A stretch of DNA of 64,000 nt from Chryseobacterium sp. JUb7. GTDB lineage: Bacteria; Bacteroidota; Bacteroidia; Flavobacteriales; Weeksellaceae. The notes under the pieces are model-generated. The model was not told the origin of the DNA. It worked only from the letters and a program-made list of their open reading frames with translations, and made no database searches. The position numbers and the translations under genes were made by a program. Location: the NCBI RefSeq assembly GCF_024806495.1, contig NZ_JANUFF010000003.1:310001-374000 (forward strand). Direction: 5' to 3'. Positions 58,457-64,000 of this stretch are shown piece by piece; position 1 is the stretch's first letter; every line of letters starts with the position of its first letter.

Positions 58457-60448
58457 TTATTCTTTTAAAGCCGCAATTTCATCTCTCAGTTTGGCTGCTT
58501 TAATAAAGTCAAGGTTCTTTGCAGCAGCTTCCATTTCTTTTTGTTTTTGAGCGACGACTTTTTCTATGTCTTCATTGCTGTAGCTTGCTTTTGTTTCTGC
58601 CACTTTCTGCAGAATCTCTTTCTGGGTGTATCTTTCATCCGGAAAGTCCTTGCTTCTTCCAACCAGGTTTTCAGATATTTTTTTATTTAATGCTTGAGGC
58701 ACCTGTCCGTGTTCTTCATTATATTGCATCTGTTTGGCACGACGGTACTCAGTCTCGTCTAAAGTTGCCTGCATGGATTTTGTAATCTTATCGGCATACA
58801 TGATTGCTTTTCCGTTAATGTTTCTTGCGGCACGGCCGACCGTTTGAATCATAGATCGTCGGCTTCTAAGCATTCCTTCTTTATCAGCGTCAAGGATGGC
58901 AACCAGCGAAACTTCAGGTAAATCCAGACCCTCTCTTAAAAGGTTTACCCCGATTAAAACATCAAAAAGGCCAAGACGCAAATCCTGCATGATCTGAATA
59001 CGTTCCAGGGTTTCAACATCAGAGTGAATATATCTCGTTCTGATGCCGAATTTGGTGAAATATTTGGTTAGCTCTTCTGCCATCTTTTTCGTCAGGGTTG
59101 TTACCAGAACTCTTTCATCGACATCGGATCTTTTCTGAATTTCCTCCATTAAATCATCGATCTGATTTAAAGACGGTCTTACCTCAATAATAGGATCCAG
59201 AAGTCCGGTCGGACGGATAATCTGTTCAATATAGGCACCGCCTGTTTTTTCCAGTTCATAGTCAGCTGGAGTTGCAGAGACATAAATTACCTGATTCTGA
59301 ATGCTTTCAAACTCCTCAAACTTCAAAGGTCTGTTGTCCATAGCTGCAGGAAGTCTGAATCCATATTCTACCAAAGATTCTTTTCTGCTTCGGTCACCTC
59401 CGTACATCGCATGAACCTGAGGTACTGTAACGTGACTTTCATCAATAACCATTAAAAAATCTTTTGGAAAATAATCCAGCAGACAGAAAGGTCTTGAGCC
59501 CGGAAGTCTGCCGTCGAGATATCTTGAATAGTTTTCAATTCCGGAGCAGTAACCGAGCTCTTTGATCATTTCAAGGTCAAGTTCGGTTCTTTCCTGTAGT
59601 CTTTTCGCTTCTAAAGGTTTTCCGACTTCGCTGAAGAAATCCACCTGTTTTACCATGTCATCCTGAATGTTTTTAATGGCTCCGTTCAGGGTTTCTTTAG
59701 ATGTAACAAAAAGATTGGCTGGATAGATCTGAATCTGTTCAAAGCTCGATGTAACGTTTCCGCTTACAGGATCAAAACTTTGGATTTTTTCAATTTCATC
59801 ACCAAAAAACTGAATTCGGACAGCATTATCGGCATAAGCAGGAAATACATCAATAACATCTCCTTTTACACGAAACGTTCCTCTTTGAAATTCACTCAGT
59901 GTTCTTGAATAAAGAGCATTAACTAATGAATGGAGAAGTGCCGTTCGCGTAACTTTTTCGCCAATGGCAATTGAAATTAATGATTTATGAAACTCTGTAG
60001 GGTTTCCAATACCATAGATACAGGAAACAGATGCCACGATCAGCACATCCCTCCTTCCGGAAAGTAAGCTTGCTGTGGCAGAAAGACGGAGTTTTTCTAC
60101 TTCCTCGTTGATACTCAGGTCTTTTTCAATATATGTTCCGGTAGTGGCAATATAAGCTTCCGGCTGATAGTAATCATAGTAACTTACAAAATATTCTACG
60201 GCATTTTCAGGAAAAAATTCCTTAAATTCCATAAAAAGCTGAGCCGCCAATGTTTTATTATGAGCTAAAACTAAGGTCGGTTTCTGAACATTCTGAACAA
60301 CATTGGCTACCGTAAATGTTTTACCGGAACCTGTTACCCCCAATAAAGTCTGATACTTTTCGCCGATTTCCACTCCTTCGGTGAGTTTTTCGATGGCTTT
60401 TGGCTGGTCACCGGTAGGTTTATATTCTGATTGAAGTTTGAATTGCAT
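58457..60448 (-). CDS. uvrB: UvrB, excinuclease ABC subunit B
   Basis: The damage-verifying helicase-like subunit of nucleotide excision repair, partner of UvrA and UvrC. The 663-aa protein has Walker [17 protein letters not shown] (about residues 37-52) and the beta-hairpin region [21 protein letters not shown]. Walker B ([12 protein letters not shown]), helicase motifs V and VI ([33 protein letters not shown]) and a C-terminal UVR motif ([30 protein letters not shown]) that contacts UvrC complete it. uvrA and uvrC are not in the window. Confidence 0.97.
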   Translation of the reverse strand: MQFKLQSEYKPTGDQPKAIEKLTEGVEIGEKYQTLLGVTGSGKTFTVANVVQNVQKPTLVLAHNKTLAAQLFMEFKEFFPENAVEYFVSYYDYYQPEAYIATTGTYIEKDLSINEEVEKLRLSATASLLSGRRDVLIVASVSCIYGIGNPTEFHKSLISIAIGEKVTRTALLHSLVNALYSRTLSEFQRGTFRVKGDVIDVFPAYADNAVRIQFFGDEIEKIQSFDPVSGNVTSSFEQIQIYPANLFVTSKETLNGAIKNIQDDMVKQVDFFSEVGKPLEAKRLQERTELDLEMIKELGYCSGIENYSRYLDGRLPGSRPFCLLDYFPKDFLMVIDESHVTVPQVHAMYGGDRSRKESLVEYGFRLPAAMDNRPLKFEEFESIQNQVIYVSATPADYELEKTGGAYIEQIIRPTGLLDPIIEVRPSLNQIDDLMEEIQKRSDVDERVLVTTLTKKMAEELTKYFTKFGIRTRYIHSDVETLERIQIMQDLRLGLFDVLIGVNLLREGLDLPEVSLVAILDADKEGMLRSRRSMIQTVGRAARNINGKAIMYADKITKSMQATLDETEYRRAKQMQYNEEHGQVPQALNKKISENLVGRSKDFPDERYTQKEILQKVAETKASYSNEDIEKVVAQKQKEMEAAAKNLDFIKAAKLRDEIAALKE

Positions 60449-60683
60449 AAGAAAATGATGTTGTATAACAAAAGTACAAAAGAAATGACAGACATCAGAA
60501 GTATTTGATGTCGCAAAACGGAGATTAAATATTTTATCTGTTAATCAATGAACTGCAGAGTGTTTTTCTTTTATTGTTTGAATTTGATAAAATAGATTGT
60601 TAAATTTTTCTTATTTTGTTTATTTTGTAATAATAGTGGTTTTTTAAAGGTTTATTTATAATGTATTATTCTTAATTTTGGAT

Positions 60684-60691
60684 TATATTTG
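60684..60691 (+). promoter_or_regulatory. -7 element TATATTTG before the PNGase F-like gene
   Basis: An exact TAnnTTTG, 23 bases before the ATG at 60715. No clear -33 TTTG at the usual distance. The remaining gap from uvrB (60449-60683) is AT-rich and shows nothing else. Confidence 0.55.
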
Positions 60692-60714
60692 TTTTTAAAT
60701 CAATAAAATTAATA

Positions 60715-62064
60715 ATGAAACAAAATTTACTCTATCTTTTTCTAGTGTGCTTTTTTGGAACTTTTTATGGTAAGGATTCAGAATTGCCATTGCCTCCAAG
60801 CACAATTTTAATGTATGATGAAGCTGTTTTTTATGATATGTATGCCACTACGGTTAATCAGCCGTTACCAGCAGGAGCTACCCGACTTAGCAACAGCACA
60901 TATACAAAAAAAATGACAGATGCTCAATTGGATTCTTTTGGAAATCAGGTTACTATGAACATTACGATTGGCGCTTTGTGTGATAATTATGACCGACTTG
61001 CCCATGTTTTTCTGGCATTTGCACCTAAAGGAGCAACAGCATATGACACAAATACGGTTACAAAAATAGAATTAGGGAGGTTTATTACTCCTTTTATGAA
61101 CAAAAATATTTCCCCGACAAGCGTACCCTATATTTTTCAGATTGATAATGCGGGGGCGATTTTTAAAGATGCTTCATTGAGAAGCCAATATGATTTTTGG
61201 ATAGAATTTACCGTATTAGGAGTTCCTTATGCTGCGCAGACCCAGGTTTCGGGGTGTGCCTCAAGAATTGATACATTTAAAGGTTCTTTAAGTTTTGTGA
61301 CGGATAACAACACTTCTATTCCTGCTGTAAACAATTTGTTGATTCCTATGGCGGCGATTAAAAGTCTGAATAATTATGCCGCAACAGATGAGCCTGGGCA
61401 GACCATCAGAATTTTATCTTTTGCTTTAAATAGTACACTTAATAACGCAACGTTTAATTTGATAACTTCTAACCACGGAGCCAATTCCGGAGGGGAAGAA
61501 TATGTTAGGAGACAGCATTATATTTATCTTAATGATCAGCAGATTTTCACCTATAAACCTGGAGGGGTTTCGTGTGAACCTTACAGACAGTATAATACTC
61601 AGGGAAACGGAATTTATGGAGCAAGTCCTCAGTCGGCTGCATGGTGGGCGTCCTGGAATAATTGGTGTCCCGGTAGCGCTATTCCGATCAGAAAAATAAG
61701 CGTGGGAACACTGCTTCCCGGAAACCATGCTTTTATGATCAGTGTTCCGGATGCTCAGTTTGTAGGGCAGCAGGGGGATTTTCCTTTGTCGGTTTATTTA
61801 CAGGGTGATGCCGTAAATGTTTTAGGGGTAAAAGATGTTTCCGTAGCAGAAGTAAAAGTGTACCCAAATCCTGTGGTAAATGTTGTTAAGATATCAAGTT
61901 CTAAGAAAATCCGGGAAACTGAAATATATTCTATAGACGGAAGGTTTATAAAGAAATTTAATGGGAACGAAGCTGATGTGAGTGATCTTTTATCTGGAAC
62001 CTATATTTTAAAAGTATCATTTGAAGATGGGGTTTCATTTAAACATAAGATTATTAAAAAATAA
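60715..62064 (+). CDS. PNGase F-like glycosidase with T9SS sorting domain
   Basis: A 449-aa secreted protein related to peptide-N-glycosidase F, which removes N-glycans from asparagine. The signal peptide is residues 1-19. PNGase F hallmarks recur in order: CDNYDRLAHVFL (D93, matching Asp60 of CDEWDRYANVYV), ELGRFITPF, WIEFTVLG (E164, candidate for Glu118), SGGEEYVRRQHYIYLND (E262, matching Glu206) and WNNWCPGSAIPIRKI (matching WCPGMAVPTR). From about residue 375 a type A sorting domain follows (VKVYPNPVVNVVKISSSKK, ISGTYILKV-like end, HKIIKK), so it leaves the cell by the type IX system. Divergence from PNGase F is large, so activity is inferred. Confidence 0.85.
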   Translation: MKQNLLYLFLVCFFGTFYGKDSELPLPPSTILMYDEAVFYDMYATTVNQPLPAGATRLSNSTYTKKMTDAQLDSFGNQVTMNITIGALCDNYDRLAHVFLAFAPKGATAYDTNTVTKIELGRFITPFMNKNISPTSVPYIFQIDNAGAIFKDASLRSQYDFWIEFTVLGVPYAAQTQVSGCASRIDTFKGSLSFVTDNNTSIPAVNNLLIPMAAIKSLNNYAATDEPGQTIRILSFALNSTLNNATFNLITSNHGANSGGEEYVRRQHYIYLNDQQIFTYKPGGVSCEPYRQYNTQGNGIYGASPQSAAWWASWNNWCPGSAIPIRKISVGTLLPGNHAFMISVPDAQFVGQQGDFPLSVYLQGDAVNVLGVKDVSVAEVKVYPNPVVNVVKISSSKKIRETEIYSIDGRFIKKFNGNEADVSDLLSGTYILKVSFEDGVSFKHKIIKK

Positions 62065-62070
62065 TATACA

Positions 62071-62101
62071 AAGCACTATAATATCTATGGTGCTTTTTTT
62101 A
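62071..62101 (+). terminator. Terminator after the PNGase F-like gene
   Basis: AAGCACTATA / TATGGTGCTT form a 10-pair stem with one G-U and a 5-base loop, followed by TTTTTT. Confidence 0.85.
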
Positions 62102-62148
62102 TGGCATTATTTTTCCATTCATATTTTTAACCTCAAATCCTATTTACT

Positions 62149-63369
62149 ATGAAATTTAATCACTACTATGTTCCGTTTCTAAGCTTATTTTTAGTTTTAA
62201 CATCTTGTAAAAAGAACAATGCGCAGGCTCAGCAGGTGGGCAAAGATGGAAGTGTCGAAACAGAAAAGCCCAATTCTCCGGAGTATAAACCAGCTTTTGC
62301 AGGGCAGACAAGGATTAAAGCTGCAAAAACAACGACGCCTTATAATGTTGAAATTCTAAGTAAAGATCTGGGAAAACCATGGGGAATTATCAATCTACCG
62401 GATGGCCAATTTTTAATTACAGATAAAAGAGGTCATATGAATGTAGTCTCTGCAGACGGAAAGCAGATTTCCAAAATTGAAGGTTTTCCAAAAGTTGATG
62501 CAAAAGGACAGGGAGGAATGCTCGATGTAGCGCTGGATCCTGATTTTAAAGCCAATAATATTATTTATTTCAGTTTTTCAGAGCCTTTTGGTAAAGGAAA
62601 CCTTACTTCTGTTGCCAAGGGAAAACTTTCGGCAGATTTAAAAAATATTTCAGAGGTTAAAGTTATTTTCCGTGCAGAGCCTTCTTACGATGGTGATAAG
62701 CATTACGGAAGCAGATTGTCCTTTGATAAAGACGGAAATCTCTTTGTAAGTACGGGGGAAAGATCTGATAAAGAAACCAGGGTATACGCCCAGAGAACAG
62801 ATAATTTTCTGGGGAAAATATTAAAAATCACAAAAGAAGGGAAACCTGCTCCGGGAAATCCATTCATTGGAAAAGCTGGATTTAAGCCGGAGATTTATGC
62901 CTATGGAATCAGAAATCCTCAAGGAATGGCCATTGATCCGAACGGCACACTCTGGGATGTTGAAATGGGCCCGCGTGGAGGGGATGAAATCAATTTAATT
63001 CAGCCCGGAAAAAATTACGGATGGGGTGATGTAACCTATGGAATTGAATATTCCGGAGATAAAATTAATAACGGAACGACCCAGAAAGCAGGAACAGAAC
63101 AACCTGTTTACTATTGGGATCCTGTGATCTCTCCGAGTGGAGTGACATTCTACACTGGAAGTATAGAAGAATGGAAAGGAAATTTGATGATCGGATGTCT
63201 GAGTGGTGAGCACATTAACCGAATTGTGATGAAAGATAACAAAGTGATAGGGGAGGAGCGTCTTTTGGCTGATCAGAAAGAAAGATTCAGGGATGTTCTT
63301 AATGGTTCGGATGGAAATCTTTACGCTGTCACAGATAGTGGAAAATTGTATAAAGTCTCAAAAAAATAA
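62149..63369 (+). CDS. PQQ-dependent sugar dehydrogenase-like lipoprotein
   Basis: A 406-aa predicted lipoprotein (lipobox LTSC, Cys20, after FLSLFLVLTSCKKNN). The six-bladed propeller of the soluble glucose/sorbosone dehydrogenase family is clear: GKPWGIINLPDGQFLITDKRG, GQGGMLDVALDPDF, KHYGSRLSFDKDGNLFVSTGER, IYAYGIRNPQGMAID and EMGPRGGDEINLIQPGKNYGWG, then WDPVISPSGVTFYTGS. These carry the His, Arg and Gly-rich contacts expected for PQQ and calcium. It probably oxidises aldoses on the periplasmic side; no PQQ synthesis genes are in the window. It is flanked by terminators, so it is a single-gene unit. Confidence 0.92.
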   Translation: MKFNHYYVPFLSLFLVLTSCKKNNAQAQQVGKDGSVETEKPNSPEYKPAFAGQTRIKAAKTTTPYNVEILSKDLGKPWGIINLPDGQFLITDKRGHMNVVSADGKQISKIEGFPKVDAKGQGGMLDVALDPDFKANNIIYFSFSEPFGKGNLTSVAKGKLSADLKNISEVKVIFRAEPSYDGDKHYGSRLSFDKDGNLFVSTGERSDKETRVYAQRTDNFLGKILKITKEGKPAPGNPFIGKAGFKPEIYAYGIRNPQGMAIDPNGTLWDVEMGPRGGDEINLIQPGKNYGWGDVTYGIEYSGDKINNGTTQKAGTEQPVYYWDPVISPSGVTFYTGSIEEWKGNLMIGCLSGEHINRIVMKDNKVIGEERLLADQKERFRDVLNGSDGNLYAVTDSGKLYKVSKK

Positions 63370-63387
63370 GTCTTTTTTATATATCAA

Positions 63388-63422
63388 GGCTCGGGCTCAA
63401 AACAACGTTTTGAGCCCGAGCC
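63388..63422. terminator. Long G/C-rich hairpin between convergent genes
   Basis: A perfect 16-bp stem GGCTCGGGCTCAAAAC / GTTTTGAGCCCGAGCC with a 3-base loop between the sugar dehydrogenase gene and the receptor gene. T runs are modest on both sides, but the stem is very stable. Confidence 0.85.
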
Positions 63423-63451
63423 GCTTTTAAATGTTGTTCAAGTAATTTTTT

Positions 63452-64000
63452 TTAAAATCGAAAATTAAACCTTGCAAAAGCCTGCCTTCCTGCAAAACCC
63501 ATCTGAACGGGATCAAAAATACCTCCACTTTCTGTATTACCGTCAGATACAGCGCTCTTTTGTAAGGTAGGATATCTGTTAAACAAATTTTTGCTTCCGA
63601 GTGTCAGGCTGATGTTTTTGGTGAATTCATATCCGAATGACAGGTCGGTCGTCACTTTAGGATTATACGTCTGATAGTCGTCAGGTCCGTTATAGCCAAT
63701 CAAAGTGATTTTGTCAAATCTTACAAGCTGTATATTGGCATTGAACTTATTGATTTTATAATTTAAGTTTAAATTAATCTTGGTTTTCGGAGCTGATGCC
63801 AAAATAAAAGCTCTCTCTCGTGGGCTTAAATAAACATCTTCTTTTCCTTTTAATTTTTCGGACGTATTCACTTTTGTGATTTCCATTTCGTTGTAGTTTC
63901 CTGCCAATGTTGCTGTAAGCTTTCCTTTTCCGATGTTTTCATTATAACTTAAGATCACATCAATGCCTTTCGTTCTGGTATCCATAGCATTAGTGAAAAA
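63452..64000 (-). CDS. TonB-dependent receptor, C-terminal part (5' end outside window)
   Basis: 183 residues of the C-terminal barrel of a TonB-dependent receptor; the frame is open through base 64000, so the start and plug lie outside. Features are RTKGIDVILSYNENIGKGKL (barrel strands), SPRERAFILASAPKTKINLNLNYKINKF, and the end FTKNISLTLGSKNLFNRYPTLQ, then GGIFDPVQMGFAGRQAFARFNFRF with a terminal Phe. The internal ATG at 63985 is not the start. The transported substrate is unknown; the YPTLQ/GGIFDPVQMGF end is like that of a common flavobacterial subfamily. Confidence 0.88.
   Translation of the reverse strand, partial: FFTNAMDTRTKGIDVILSYNENIGKGKLTATLAGNYNEMEITKVNTSEKLKGKEDVYLSPRERAFILASAPKTKINLNLNYKINKFNANIQLVRFDKITLIGYNGPDDYQTYNPKVTTDLSFGYEFTKNISLTLGSKNLFNRYPTLQKSAVSDGNTESGGIFDPVQMGFAGRQAFARFNFRF

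Overview
The window is an AT-rich chromosomal segment from a member of the Bacteroidota, class Flavobacteriia, most likely Chryseobacterium or a close Weeksellaceae relative. The indicators are a mraZ-to-murG cell-wall cluster without murF, a SusC/SusD pair, many TonB-dependent receptors, a type IX secretion sorting domain, recurrent TAnnTTTG -7 promoter elements, and small intergenic repeats of flavobacterial style. The genus assignment is inference. No tRNA, rRNA, CRISPR array, transposase or prophage was seen.

Left part (1-10.7 kb, minus strand): the division and cell wall cluster, transcribed mraZ, rsmH, ftsL, ftsI, murE, a small unknown membrane gene, mraY, murD, ftsW, murG (cut by the window edge). 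A perfect tandem of the MraZ operator precedes mraZ. Several gaps, and murG itself, carry different short repeats. 10.8-12.8 kb (plus): alpha/beta hydrolase, engB and an ElaA-like acetyltransferase.

12.8-19 kb is an accessory region: a Cys/Gly-rich SH3 lipoprotein, an orphan HsdR-N nuclease-like protein, two overlapping genes each broken by one in-frame stop, a two-component system with a TPR histidine kinase, a Gly/Pro-rich secreted peptide, a region with two interlocking RNA stems, and a membrane-anchored possible regulator. A 16-bp palindrome lies at the same distance from the -7 box in two promoters flanking the two-component system.

19-29.6 kb: a secreted metallophosphoesterase, a PI-PLC-like enzyme, and a SusC/SusD pair preceded by a 16-residue leader peptide with a Cys-Cys pair and a hairpin; then msrA, two tandem 147-bp repeats and a ROK kinase. 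29.6-38.8 kb (minus) is an iron-uptake block: three TonB-dependent receptors alternating with two PepSY membrane proteins. Similar 17-bp boxes lie at its two promoters, and terminator-like hairpins lie within it.

38.9-64 kb: secA, DUF2795, an NAD-dependent sugar epimerase, DUF2797, a large AsmA-like protein, small proteins, a PA0069-type radical SAM protein, and a cluster of two small Cys-rich peptides with bacteriocin-like leaders plus an unknown 301-aa protein. Next come a 2OG-Fe(II) oxygenase, menD tail-to-tail with a pabB/aminotransferase IV pair, an operon of two membrane proteins with an AI-2E exporter and DUF3820, a VOC protein, uvrB, a PNGase F-like T9SS-secreted glycosidase, a PQQ sugar dehydrogenase-like lipoprotein, and the C-terminal end of another TonB-dependent receptor. 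Most convergent gene ends carry clear intrinsic terminators.
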